From positions 1 through 64,000 of the forward strand of contig NZ_AP025503.1 in NCBI RefSeq assembly GCF_024347575.1: a DNA stretch of 64,000 nt, written 5' to 3'. A program made the position numbers and the translations under genes. The notes beneath the pieces are model-generated. The model made no database searches and was not told where the DNA came from. It saw nothing but the letters and a program-made list of their open reading frames with translations. Positions within the stretch are counted from its first letter, which is position 1. Each line of letters begins with the position of its first letter. Source of the stretch: Vibrio pelagius (lineage in GTDB: Bacteria; Pseudomonadota; Gammaproteobacteria; Enterobacterales; Vibrionaceae). Shown piece by piece: positions 39,201 to 47,448 of the stretch.

Positions 39201-39336
39201 TTACTACGGTATTCGTCATTTCTGGGTATTCACGCACCTGCATCTTGAAGATTGCTTGTAAACCAAGCAGTGCTATCAAAAAGCTGATGGATACCGCTAG
39301 AACTGGACGTTTAATGAAAACATCAGTAAAGCGCAT
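36214..39336 (-). CDS. vexB: RND multidrug efflux permease (VexB-type)
   Basis: An inner-membrane RND proton antiporter expelling detergents, bile salts and drugs via a MFP and an outer-membrane channel. The 1040-aa product has 12 membrane segments and two large periplasmic loops. The proton-relay Asp pair sits in helix 4 (LAIGLVVDDAIVVLENVDRH, about 400-418). The order ilvC-ubiK-vexB-vexA-vexR is the same as around V. cholerae vexRAB, the basis for the name. No outer-membrane partner is encoded nearby; a TolC-type protein elsewhere is expected. Confidence 0.88.
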   Translation of the reverse strand: MRFTDVFIKRPVLAVSISFLIALLGLQAIFKMQVREYPEMTNTVVTVTTSYYGASADLIQGFITQPLEQAVAQADNIDYMTSSSVLGSSTITVNMKLNTDPNAALSDILAKTNSVRSQLPKEAEDPTVTMSTGSTTAVLYIGFTSDELASSQITDYLERVINPQLFTVNGVSKVDLYGGMKYALRVWLDPSKMAAVDLTASDVMTVLNANNYQSATGQATGEFVLYNGSADTQVSNTEELENLVVRSGEGEIIRLSDIAKVSLEKSHDVYRASANGREAVVAAINAAPSANPINIAADVLELLPQLEKNLPSNISMNVMYDSTIAINESIQEVIKTILEAALIVLVVITLFLGSFRAVLIPIVTIPLSLIGVAMVMQAMGFSWNLMTLLAMVLAIGLVVDDAIVVLENVDRHIKLGESPFRAAIIGTREIAVPVIAMTLTLGAVYAPIAMMGGITGSLFKEFALTLAGSVFVSGIVALTLSPMMCSKMLKAHAEPSKFEQKVHSVLDGMTNRYERMLGAVMQHRPVFIGFAIIVFASLPMLFKFIPSELAPSEDKGVIMLMGTAPSNANLDFMQNTMNDVNTILSDQPEVAYAQVFTGVPNANQAFGIASMVPWSERETSQSDVANRVGELVKDVPGMAVTAFQMPELPGAGSGLPIQFVITTPNSFESLFQITTDILAEVSSNPLFVYSDLDLNYDSATMKINIDKDKAGAYGVTMQDIGITLGTMMSDGYVNRIDLNGRSYEVIPQVERKFRLNPESMNNYYVRAADGKAVPLGSLITIDVVAEPRSLPHFNQLNSATIGAVPAPGAAMGDAIAWFENIAETKLPSGYNHDYMGEARQYVTEGSALYATFGLALAIIFLVLAIQFESVKDPLVIMVSVPLAICGALIALAWGAATMNIYSQVGLITLVGLITKHGILICEVAKEEQLHNKKSRIEAVMEAAKVRLRPILMTTAAMIAGLIPLMYASGAGAAQRFSIGIVIVAGLAIGTIFTLFVLPVIYSYLAEKHKPLPVFVEDKDLEKLARVDEAKAAQRELADNN

Positions 39337-39347
39337 TGTGACTCCAA

Positions 39348-40454
39348 TTATAACTGAGGTGTTTCAGAAGGTGGTGTGATTGCATCACTCTCAACAACTC
39401 TCACCTTGGCACCATTACTTAGACGAACTTGACCTGAAGTCACGACCACATCACCCGCTTTTACACCTTCTAGGATGTGTGCGATGTCTGCAGTACGTTC
39501 ACCTACTTTTACTACGTGTTGTGTAACGCGTTTCACGCCATCTTCTTCAGTCAAGATGTAAACATTGTCACCGTATAGAGTGAAAGTGATCGCTGTTTGA
39601 GGCAGCGCAACTTGGTTCTCTAGAGTCGGTAGAATGATGTTGGCACGAGCGAACATACCGCTACGTAGCTTGCCATCACTGTTTGGAATGTCGGCTTGAA
39701 CTTGAATCAAACCACTTTGCACGCTTACTGCTGGTTCAATAGCACTAATAGAGCCTTCAAACGGTGTCTCTGGGTAAGCATCAACAAAGATATCGACCGC
39801 TTGGCCGACATTGATGCGAGAGATGTCCGTTTGAGAAACCGTAAAGCGCAGGCGCATCACACTGGTGTCTTCTAAACGAACGATATCCGTACCAGATTGA
39901 AGGTATTGACCTAGGTACACATTACGAATACCCACAGTACCGTCAAAGGGTGCGCGAATTTCACGACGAGCGATCGAAGCTTTTAGGCTCTCAATATCAG
40001 CAGATAAAGAGAAGTAGTTCGCTTCTGCTTCATCGTAGGCTTCTTTTGAAATAGAACCTTTTTTGAATAGGCCTTGGTAACGCTTGTACTTAGCTTGTGC
40101 AGCAGGTAGTCGCGCTTGAGAGCTTTTAAGATTTGCTTTCTCAACGTCAGAATCTAGACGCACTAATAGTTGATCGCTCTTAACTTCGGTACCCGACTCA
40201 AAAGAAATTTGATCGATAACACCACTGGTTTCATTCGCCAGTGTTACACCTTGGTTTGGCTCGATAAAACCGATAGCCTCGATTACTGGAACCCAGTCGA
40301 TCGGCTGAACGTCAGTTACCGTTACTGGGAACTCAGGTTCAGGTCGGTTTGCCATGTATTCAGCAATTTTTTGTTGTTTGAACATGTTGAACCCAATAAC
40401 GCTGCCAAAAAGAAGCACAGCAATGAGTAACATGAAGAAAGTCCACTTTTTCAT
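39348..40454 (-). CDS. vexA: RND efflux membrane-fusion protein (VexA-type)
   Basis: A periplasmic adaptor linking the VexB permease to an outer-membrane channel. The 368-aa product has an N-terminal membrane anchor (about 2-21), a lipoyl/barrel-sandwich half near 60-75 (GVIDQISFESGTEVKSDQLLVRLD), an alpha-hairpin around 85-150, and a beta-barrel domain. The ATG at 40454 (MKKWTFFMLL) is chosen over a TTG three codons upstream that sits too close to GGAG; GGAG then lies 11 nt from the ATG, which is long. It is 17 bp after vexR and 11 bp before vexB. Confidence 0.88.
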   Translation of the reverse strand: MKKWTFFMLLIAVLLFGSVIGFNMFKQQKIAEYMANRPEPEFPVTVTDVQPIDWVPVIEAIGFIEPNQGVTLANETSGVIDQISFESGTEVKSDQLLVRLDSDVEKANLKSSQARLPAAQAKYKRYQGLFKKGSISKEAYDEAEANYFSLSADIESLKASIARREIRAPFDGTVGIRNVYLGQYLQSGTDIVRLEDTSVMRLRFTVSQTDISRINVGQAVDIFVDAYPETPFEGSISAIEPAVSVQSGLIQVQADIPNSDGKLRSGMFARANIILPTLENQVALPQTAITFTLYGDNVYILTEEDGVKRVTQHVVKVGERTADIAHILEGVKAGDVVVTSGQVRLSNGAKVRVVESDAITPPSETPQL

Positions 40455-40471
40455 TATGGTCAAAACTCCGA

Positions 40472-41053
40472 TCAGTGTTGAATTATCGCATCCCAGCTCG
40501 CTTCAATGGCAGCTTCTAAAGCCTTATCATCGAGTTGGTAAAAACCTAAAGAATGCTTGCGGGCGAGTGACACACTTGCCGCTAAGCTCAGTCCACTTAA
40601 TACTTGATTATCAAGTGGTTTAAATAGCCCTTGCTCTTTGCCTTCATCAAACAACAGCTCAACTTGGGCAAACATTTTTCTTTCTAGTTCCCTGAAAGTT
40701 TTGCTATTTGTTACAGGTAAAGAGTCGTATTGAACGCGGTTTTTTATCGCCGCTATGTCGGTACCAGCCAGGTTCCATATGTTGAGCCACATGGTTCTGT
40801 AACGCTGCTTAATCGGCTCTGAGTCATCGACTCCGGATTGAACCGCTTGTGCGATACGTTGAGTAACCTGAATGCGCACCTCTTCAATTAAGTGCTCTTT
40901 ATCGTCAAAATAGCGATATATCGTGCCTGCAGCTACACCGGCTTCCTTCGCTAACTTCTGCATCGAAAGGCCTTGAAAGCCCTCTTCTGCAATCAGTCGT
41001 TCAGCAGCAGATAGAATCTGTAAGCGCTTATCTTGAGACGTATGATTACTCAT
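40472..41053 (-). CDS. vexR: TetR-family regulator VexR
   Basis: A TetR-type DNA-binding regulator that controls its own efflux operon. The HTH is at about 25-50 (SMQKLAKEAGVAAGTIYRYFDDKEHL); the C-terminal ligand-binding half shows no recognisable motif. The ATG at 41053 (MSNHTSQDKR) gives 193 aa; the longer alternative at 41086 would start within the perfect operator palindrome and is less likely. First gene of vexR-vexA-vexB. Confidence 0.87.
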   Translation of the reverse strand: MSNHTSQDKRLQILSAAERLIAEEGFQGLSMQKLAKEAGVAAGTIYRYFDDKEHLIEEVRIQVTQRIAQAVQSGVDDSEPIKQRYRTMWLNIWNLAGTDIAAIKNRVQYDSLPVTNSKTFRELERKMFAQVELLFDEGKEQGLFKPLDNQVLSGLSLAASVSLARKHSLGFYQLDDKALEAAIEASWDAIIQH

Positions 41054-41064
41054 AATCTTATCAC

Positions 41065-41088
41065 TAATGAATGAACGTTCATTCATTA
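41065..41088. promoter_or_regulatory. 24-bp palindromic operator for VexR
   Basis: A perfect 24-bp palindrome: left half TAATGAATGAAC, right half its exact complement, 12 bp upstream of vexR. TetR regulators bind such sites, so autoregulation is likely. Confidence 0.8.
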
Positions 41089-41233
41089 TAGCTCAAGAAC
41101 CATCCACTTATGCAAGTAAGTTTTGTACAAGTAGCGTAAAAATCTTGTACAAGAGAGCGTAGCATTCATAACATTGCAGCATTATTATAGGCGGAAATTC
41201 CAATTGACCCCCTGAGATGACATCGAGAATCTA

Positions 41234-43252
41234 ATGAGACTGAACCCAAGACAAGACGAAGCCGTGAAGTACGTATCAGGCCCCTGCTTAGTGTTAGCGG
41301 GCGCAGGATCGGGCAAAACACGAGTTATCACCAACAAGATTGCTTACTTGGTTCAGGAGTGTGGCTACAAGGCGCGAAACATTGCAGCTGTGACCTTCAC
41401 CAACAAAGCGGCTCGTGAAATGAAAGAGCGTGTTGGACAGACATTAGGTAAGAATGAATCTAAGGGGCTGATCGTTTCGACCTTCCACACCATGGGTTTG
41501 AACATCATCCGCCGAGAATATAAGGCGCTTGGTTTAAAAGCAGGCTTTTCACTGTTTGATGATCAAGACCAGCTCGCTCTACTCAAAGAGCTAACGGAAA
41601 AGCAGATCGATGGTGATAAGGACCTGCTGCGTCAGCTATTGAGCACCATCTCAAACTGGAAGAATGACATGCTCACGCCAGATCAAGCGAAAGCGCGTGC
41701 CAAAGGTGAGCAAGAGCAGCTCTTTGCTTTCTGTTTTGAAATGTACCAAAAGCAGATGAAAGCGTATAACGCGCTTGATTTTGATGATCTGATTGCAATG
41801 CCGGTATTACTGCTGAAGACCAATCAAGAAGTGCGTGAGCGTTGGCAATCTCGAATTCGTTATTTATTGGTCGATGAGTACCAAGATACCAACACCAGTC
41901 AGTATGAGTTAGTGCGTCTGTTAGTCGGCGAACGAGGTCGCTTGACCGTGGTAGGTGATGATGACCAATCGATCTACTCATGGCGTGGCGCGAAACCACA
42001 AAACTTGGTGCTCTTGGGTGAAGACTACCCGAATCTACGTTTAATTAAATTGGAACAGAACTACCGCTCAACCAGTCGTATCCTGCGAGCGGCTAACATC
42101 CTGATCGCCAATAACCCTCACGTGTATGAAAAGTCACTTTTCTCTGAGATCCCAGACGGTGAAAAGCTCAAGGTACTCAACGCTAAGAATGAAGATCATG
42201 AAGCGGAGCGCATAACCGGTGAAATCATCGCACACAAATTCTTAAATCGTACTGAATATAAAGATTATGCGGTGCTCTATCGTGGTAACCACCAATCGCG
42301 CCTGATTGAAAAAGCGCTGATGCAAAACCGTATCCCTTATAAAATCTCAGGTGGCACCTCTTTCTTTGCACGTGCAGAGATTAAAGACATTATGGCTTAT
42401 CTACGTGTATTGGTGAATCCAGACGATGACAACGCATTCTTGCGTATTGTGAATACCCCACGCCGTGAGATTGGTCCGGTGACACTCGAGAAGCTGGGTA
42501 GCTACGCCAACATGCGTGGTAAGAGCTTGTTTGAGGCGAGCTTTGAGATGGGCTTGGAGCAGACACTGACAGGTCGAGGGTTAGAGAACCTGCGCCGCTT
42601 CACCGATTGGATTGTTCGTATCTCAGATAATGCAGAGCGTGGTAATACGGTTGATGCCGTTCGCTCTTTAGTTCGCGACATTAACTACGAAGATTGGTTA
42701 TACGAAACGTCAGCGAGTCCGAAAGCGGCAGAAATGCGCATGAAGAACGTCTCTGATCTCTATAGTTGGATTGTGGCTGACCTTGAGGGTGACAACTACG
42801 ATAAAGAAGAGAAGACATTGAGAGAAGTGGTTCAGCGACTGACTCTGCGTGACATGATGGAGCGTGGTGAAGATGACGATGACGCTGACCAAGTTCAACT
42901 GATGACTTTGCACGCCTCTAAAGGTCTCGAGTTCCCATATGTCTACCTAATGGGCGCGGAAGAGGGAATTCTTCCTCACCAAACCAGTATTGATGAAGGT
43001 AATGTCGAAGAAGAGCGTCGATTGATGTACGTGGGTATTACCCGAGCTCAGAAAGAGCTGACCTTTACTAAATGTCGTGAGCGTCGTCAGTTTGGTGAAT
43101 TGATTAAACCAACGCAGAGCCGCTTTTTAGATGAATTGCCACACGATGATGTGGAGTGGGAGACAGTGAAGAAGCCTCAGTCACAAGAAGAGCGCATGGA
43201 GAAAGGCCAAGCGCATATCGCCAATATCAGAGCGATGTTTAATAAGAAATAA
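41234..43252 (+). CDS. rep: ATP-dependent DNA helicase Rep
   Basis: A superfamily 1A 3'-5' helicase that clears proteins ahead of the replisome and helps restart forks. The 672-aa length is close to E. coli Rep (673). Motifs: Walker A GAGSGKTR (about 22-30), Ia [25 protein letters not shown] (about 213-222), [63 protein letters not shown]. It has its own terminator. Confidence 0.96.
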   Translation: MRLNPRQDEAVKYVSGPCLVLAGAGSGKTRVITNKIAYLVQECGYKARNIAAVTFTNKAAREMKERVGQTLGKNESKGLIVSTFHTMGLNIIRREYKALGLKAGFSLFDDQDQLALLKELTEKQIDGDKDLLRQLLSTISNWKNDMLTPDQAKARAKGEQEQLFAFCFEMYQKQMKAYNALDFDDLIAMPVLLLKTNQEVRERWQSRIRYLLVDEYQDTNTSQYELVRLLVGERGRLTVVGDDDQSIYSWRGAKPQNLVLLGEDYPNLRLIKLEQNYRSTSRILRAANILIANNPHVYEKSLFSEIPDGEKLKVLNAKNEDHEAERITGEIIAHKFLNRTEYKDYAVLYRGNHQSRLIEKALMQNRIPYKISGGTSFFARAEIKDIMAYLRVLVNPDDDNAFLRIVNTPRREIGPVTLEKLGSYANMRGKSLFEASFEMGLEQTLTGRGLENLRRFTDWIVRISDNAERGNTVDAVRSLVRDINYEDWLYETSASPKAAEMRMKNVSDLYSWIVADLEGDNYDKEEKTLREVVQRLTLRDMMERGEDDDDADQVQLMTLHASKGLEFPYVYLMGAEEGILPHQTSIDEGNVEEERRLMYVGITRAQKELTFTKCRERRQFGELIKPTQSRFLDELPHDDVEWETVKKPQSQEERMEKGQAHIANIRAMFNKK

Positions 43253-43263
43253 GTCAGGAAAAC

Positions 43264-43291
43264 AAAAAGGAGACCATGTGGTCTCCTTTTT
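43264..43291. terminator. Bidirectional terminator between rep and the cytochrome c5 gene
   Basis: Stem GGAGACCA / TGGTCTCC with a 2-nt loop, flanked by five A and five T. Confidence 0.9.
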
Positions 43292-43306
43292 AGAATTTTG
43301 GTTTGC

Positions 43307-43720
43307 TTACAGACCAGCGATCATGTGCTCGATAGCGTCTTTGATCTCTTCGTCTGAACAGTCCATACATGAGCCTTTCGCTGGCATCGCGTTGAAGCCG
43401 TTGATTGCGTGGTCCGCTAGGATATCTCGGCCTTGAGCAATACGAGGTGCCCAATCCGCAGCATCACCCGTTTTTGGTGCGCCACTTACGCCAGATGCGT
43501 GACAAGCAATACAAAAAGTACCGTAAACAGTTGCGCCATCACGAGGACCAGTAGGTTCTGCTGCAACAGGTTCGCTGCCCACTAGGTAAACTTGACCAAC
43601 GGGCTTGATGCGCTCAGCAATAGCATCATGCTCAGCTTGGCTCAGTTCTGATGCGACCGCTGTCGTTGAAAAAGTCACTGCTGCGATGACAAGGCTTAAA
43701 ATTCGACGAGACATATCCAT
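43307..43720 (-). CDS. Cytochrome c5, periplasmic
   Basis: A secreted monohaem class I cytochrome c used as an electron carrier. An N-terminal signal peptide (about 1-24, ending TTAVASE) is followed by the haem site CIACH and by the c5-type second cysteine pair in GSCMDCSDEE; the axial Met is probably in AMPAKGSC. The start at 43720 (MDMSRRILSLV) gives 137 aa; the frame extends 14 codons upstream with no signal-like sequence. It was named from these motifs and position; the exact orthologue symbol is uncertain. Confidence 0.88.
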   Translation of the reverse strand: MDMSRRILSLVIAAVTFSTTAVASELSQAEHDAIAERIKPVGQVYLVGSEPVAAEPTGPRDGATVYGTFCIACHASGVSGAPKTGDAADWAPRIAQGRDILADHAINGFNAMPAKGSCMDCSDEEIKDAIEHMIAGL

Positions 43721-44016
43721 TAAACTCACTTTACATTCCCAAGGTAAGTACGTGCCTACCAATTATAGTGTTAGAGGGGTGTGTTGATTTAAGTTGCAAA
43801 AAGCGACTGTTAAATCAATGTAAATAATGGGTGATTATATCCCGATAAGTTGTTGCAATAAACAACAACTTATCGGCAATAGGGGGTTCTAGTACTCAAA
43901 TAAGGGGTTTATCACATATTAACTGTCGAAAAAGAGAGCAAACGAGAAAAAAAATAAAAAAAGTACTAGACGACCTAGGGTGATATACGTATTATTCCAC
44001 TCCGCCGACAGGGCAT
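43721..44016 (+). other. Region upstream of the tRNA cluster, no gene
   Basis: 296 bp holding the cytochrome promoter (minus strand) and the promoter of the tRNA operon. The inverted repeat AACTTATCGG... CCGATAAGTTGTTG occurs at about 43841-43876. A likely -10 TATTAT lies near 43991 with a GC-rich discriminator (CCACTCCGCCG) typical of stable-RNA promoters; the -35 is weak. Confidence 0.45.
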
Positions 44017-44093
<77 letters not shown>

Positions 44094-44140
44094 TCCGGAC
44101 ACTTGTTTCGACAAGTGAGAAATTGGCAAAAAGAAACAAT

Positions 44141-44217
44141 GGTGGCTATAGCTCAGTTGGTAGAGCCCTGGATTGTGATTCCGGTGGTCGCGAGTTCGAA
44201 TCTCGTTAGCCACCCCA
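44141..44217 (+). tRNA. tRNA-His (GTG), copy 1
   Basis: 77 nt including the extra 5' G(-1) and encoded CCA; discriminator C; anticodon loop TTGTGAT. Confidence 0.95.
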
Positions 44218-44282
44218 TTTTCTTTTAAGAATATCGGTAGCTTCGGCTCCCAGTTCTGATAAAATCGGAACAAAACATAAGT

Positions 44283-44359
<77 letters not shown>

Positions 44360-44401
44360 CTATTTCAATAATCGCTTCGGCGGTTATACAAAAAAATTAG
44401 T

Positions 44402-44478
44402 GGTGGCTATAGCTCAGTTGGTAGAGCCCTGGATTGTGATTCCGGTGGTCGCGAGTTCGAATCTCGTTAGCCACCCCA
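44402..44478 (+). tRNA. tRNA-His (GTG), copy 2
   Basis: Identical in sequence to copy 1; part of a tandem His-Pro duplication. The sequence between units is shorter and unrelated. Confidence 0.95.
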
Positions 44479-44488
44479 TTAATTTTGT

Positions 44489-44565
<77 letters not shown>

Positions 44566-44572
44566 CTATAAG

Positions 44573-44602
44573 AAGCCTCGTCAGAAATGACGGGGCTTTT
44601 TT
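44573..44602 (+). terminator. Terminator of the tRNA cluster
   Basis: AGCC-CGTCA / TGACG-GGCT stem (with small bulges), GAAA loop and T-run. Confidence 0.85.
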
Positions 44603-44623
44603 ACGTCTGTAATGTAGATAATT

Positions 44624-44683
44624 TTTGGACCAGAAGGGCGGAGGCTGGTGCGCCAGTCCGATCGAATCCCTCTTCACCGACCA
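44624..44683 (+). pseudogene. Broken 3' part of a tRNA-Pro gene
   Basis: TTGGACCAGA and then ATCGAATCCCTCTTCACCGACCA match the anticodon-stem side and the 3' end of tRNA-Pro. The left side of the T-arm is replaced by about 24 bp containing the hairpin CTGG-TGCG-CCAG. The 5' half of the tRNA is missing. It cannot fold as a tRNA. Confidence 0.85.
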
Positions 44684-44735
44684 CTATAAGAAAGCCTTAA
44701 CTGGCCGTCCGCGTCAGAAATGACGGGCTTTTTTC
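44684..44735 (+). repeat. Second, altered copy of the tRNA-cluster terminator
   Basis: ACTATAAGAA-AGCC is the sequence that follows tRNA-Pro copy 2, then about 15 extra bases (TTAACTGGCCGTCCG), then CGTCAGAAATGACGGGCTTTTTT as in the first terminator. So the 3' half of the tRNA plus its terminator was duplicated and then altered. Confidence 0.75.
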
Positions 44736-45625
44736 ATCTATCTTTCTCTGCCATCCTTAATAAAGCTTCTATTATTACTTCCTAGTACTTCCCGTCTATC
44801 TCTATAAACAAATGAACGATCAGTGTTGTCTATTTATCATTTTCAAATGCACTTAAAAGCATATGAACACCATCAAGTGGATAGGGTTTGCCCTAATTCA
44901 ATACTACGGCGATTAATTTATTGAAGTGGTTGATGAAACTCTGCACCAATACTAAGCATTCTTGTCTTTTTGGGGCATTTTCATGATTGGGAGAATGTTG
45001 TTTTTCTTGGGTTGGTGAGGGATTTATCACCAAACCTTATTGAGACGATGTTTTGCTTATTGGGAAACTTTACTTAACCTTATTGAGGTTCAGGTTGGGA
45101 GAGTGTCTACGGTAATTTTTCTTTTCAAAGCTCTATGATCCCCCAAATATTACTGCCAGTTTTGAGTAGATCTTACTATCAATTCTGTAAATAAAACTTG
45201 GTTTAAACTTCTGTGTTTGTGATGTTATTTGGATTAAGTATCGGGTATTTTTACCAAACTTAGTTTATGTTTCTATAATGTTAATTGATTTTTGGAATAA
45301 TTATTTACCTAAATTGACTAAAGGTAAAAAGTGCTTTAACGGTCAGGAAATCTTATACAAGTATATGTATAAAGGTGTTTGCTTGGCTTTTCTAATGCAA
45401 GATAAATGCTGAATTCTTCTTACTATATGCTTAACAACTGAATAATTATATGGTGTTTTTGCTTGCTTGACGTTTAATGTCGACTTTTTATCCTATTTTT
45501 GTTGCTTTTCTGTGAATTATTTGCCAAATTGTCAATCGTATAAAATATCAGAACATTATTCTGGTAAGAATGGATTCAATTTTGCAGACAGGGCAGAAAA
45601 CTGCCAAAGCAGTAGAGGTCTGGTA
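44736..45625 (+). other. 890-bp region without genes, upstream of the peptide transporter operon
   Basis: AT-rich with no convincing open frame. It holds a direct repeat AACCTTATTGAG (about 45032 and 45077) and an inverted repeat TTATAC / GTATAA (45353-45358 and 45367-45372). The transporter promoter must lie here, but I cannot pick one with confidence. The frame of the first transporter gene is open back to 45467, yet the codons before 45626 have no family similarity. Confidence 0.5.
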
Positions 45626-47353
45626 ATGTCACTTTTAGAAGTAAAAAATCTTCGTATCGAATACCCATCTCGTCATGGTGTGCACGCTGCGGTGAAATCG
45701 CTCTCGTTCAATATTGAGCGAGGAGAGATCGTGGGCGTAGTAGGGGAGTCTGGTGCTGGTAAGTCAACGGTTGGTAACGCGGTTATCGATCTACTGAGCC
45801 CTCCAGGTCGCATCGCGAGTGGTGAAGTCTTCTTAGATGGTGAGAAAGTATCAGGTTTATCACCTGAAGATATGCGCAAAGTACGCGGTTCAAAGATCGG
45901 GTTCATTTTCCAAGACCCGATGACATCTCTTAACCCTCTTTTCACCGTTGAGCAGCAACTGAAAGAGACGATCCACGCCAATATGAACGTTTCTGACGAA
46001 GAAGCGTATCAGCGCGCTCTGGATCTTATGAATCAGGTAGGCATTCCTCAACCTGAGAACCGTCTGAAACAGTACCCTCACCAATTCTCTGGCGGTATGC
46101 GTCAGCGTGTGGTTATCGCAATTGCACTGGCGGGTGAGCCAGATCTTATCATTGCTGATGAACCAACCACAGCACTGGATGTATCGATTCAAGACCAAAT
46201 CCTAGGTCTGATTCGTGAGTTGTGTATCAAGAAGAATGTAGGTTGTATGTTGGTAACGCACGATATGGGTGTGGTTTCTAACGTAACCGATCGTGTCGCG
46301 GTAATGTACCGCGGTGACTTAGTTGAGTTTGGTCCAACGGCGCAAGTCCTTGGTACTCCTGAGCACCCATACACGCACAGCTTGATCTCTGCGGTGCCAC
46401 GTTCGGATCGCAAACTTGATCGCTTCCCTCTGGTGAGCTACATCGAAGAAGCGCATGAGATGGAACCTCTGGATGTTAAAAACCACTGGTTGGGTCAAAG
46501 CCAAGATCACCGTGAATACACAGGTCCATTATTGAATGTGGAAAACGTAAACCTACGTTTTACCACTAAAGATTCGTTCTTTGAGAGCCGTCGTGAGTAT
46601 GTCCAAGCTTCAAACAATGTGAGCTTTGAAGTGCATGAAGGGGAAACCTTTGGTCTTGTGGGTGAGTCTGGCTCAGGCAAATCAACAATTGCACGTGTGA
46701 TTGCTGGTTTGTACGCACCAAACTCAGGCAAGGTTACCTTTGAAGGTGTTGATCTGACAGCCCTTAAGTCAGAGAAAGAGCGCCGTCCAATGCGTCGTCA
46801 GATGCAGATGGTGTTCCAAAACCCTTACACATCAATGAACCCTCGAATGAAGATATTCGACATCATTGCTGAGCCTATCCGTTTCCATAAGCTAACGCGT
46901 AACGAGAATGAAACGCGTCAGATCGTACACGATCTGTTAGATCACGTAGGTCTGGGTAAGATGGCGGGTGTTAAGTATCCACACGAATTCTCTGGTGGCC
47001 AGCGTCAGCGTATCTCTATCGCTCGTGCTCTGGCGACTCGTCCTCGTCTTCTGATCTGTGATGAACCAACGTCGGCACTGGATGTGTCGGTTCAAGCGCA
47101 AATCCTTAACCTACTAAAAGACCTACAGGATGAGCTAAACCTAACCATGCTGTTCATTAGTCACGATTTACCGGTTATTCGTCAGATGTGTGACCGCGTG
47201 GGTGTGATGCAGATGGGTACACTGCTTGAGGTTGCGCCGACCGAACAGTTGTTCCAATCACCTCAGCATGAGTACAGCAAACAATTGATTTCTTTAATGC
47301 CTGAATTTACAGGCTTACGTGAAGAAAAAGCAGTGGCGAACGCCGCGGTATAA
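45626..47353 (+). CDS. Peptide-type ABC importer, fused double ATPase
   Basis: Two ABC ATPase domains in one 575-aa chain, equivalent to DppD and DppF joined. Domain 1 (about 1-265): Walker A GESGAGKST, signature FSGGMRQR, Walker B LIIADEPTTALD. Domain 2 (about 305-560): GESGSGKST, FSGGQRQR, LLICDEPTSALD. Each is followed by the oligopeptide-transporter C-terminal extension (PEHPYTHSLISAVPR and SPQHEYSKQLISLMPE). The ATG at 45626 (MSLLEVKNLRIEYP) follows AGAGGTCTGGTA. The order ATPase-binding protein-permease-permease is that of gsiABCD, but the substrate cannot be told from sequence. Confidence 0.9.
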   Translation: MSLLEVKNLRIEYPSRHGVHAAVKSLSFNIERGEIVGVVGESGAGKSTVGNAVIDLLSPPGRIASGEVFLDGEKVSGLSPEDMRKVRGSKIGFIFQDPMTSLNPLFTVEQQLKETIHANMNVSDEEAYQRALDLMNQVGIPQPENRLKQYPHQFSGGMRQRVVIAIALAGEPDLIIADEPTTALDVSIQDQILGLIRELCIKKNVGCMLVTHDMGVVSNVTDRVAVMYRGDLVEFGPTAQVLGTPEHPYTHSLISAVPRSDRKLDRFPLVSYIEEAHEMEPLDVKNHWLGQSQDHREYTGPLLNVENVNLRFTTKDSFFESRREYVQASNNVSFEVHEGETFGLVGESGSGKSTIARVIAGLYAPNSGKVTFEGVDLTALKSEKERRPMRRQMQMVFQNPYTSMNPRMKIFDIIAEPIRFHKLTRNENETRQIVHDLLDHVGLGKMAGVKYPHEFSGGQRQRISIARALATRPRLLICDEPTSALDVSVQAQILNLLKDLQDELNLTMLFISHDLPVIRQMCDRVGVMQMGTLLEVAPTEQLFQSPQHEYSKQLISLMPEFTGLREEKAVANAAV

Positions 47354-47448
47354 ATGTAAGCGGGCGAGGTTGAGCCTGCTTTAAAAAATAAAACAGACGC
47401 AAATACAACAACTAGGGATCTGGATTCCCGCATGAAGGAGTTATGCAA

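Noticed and set aside
44700..44716. ACTGGCCGTCCG in the altered terminator resembles cloning-vector primer sequence
   Set aside because: Only about ten bases agree (ACTGGCCGTC), too few to suggest vector contamination; flanking sequence is clearly tRNA-derived.
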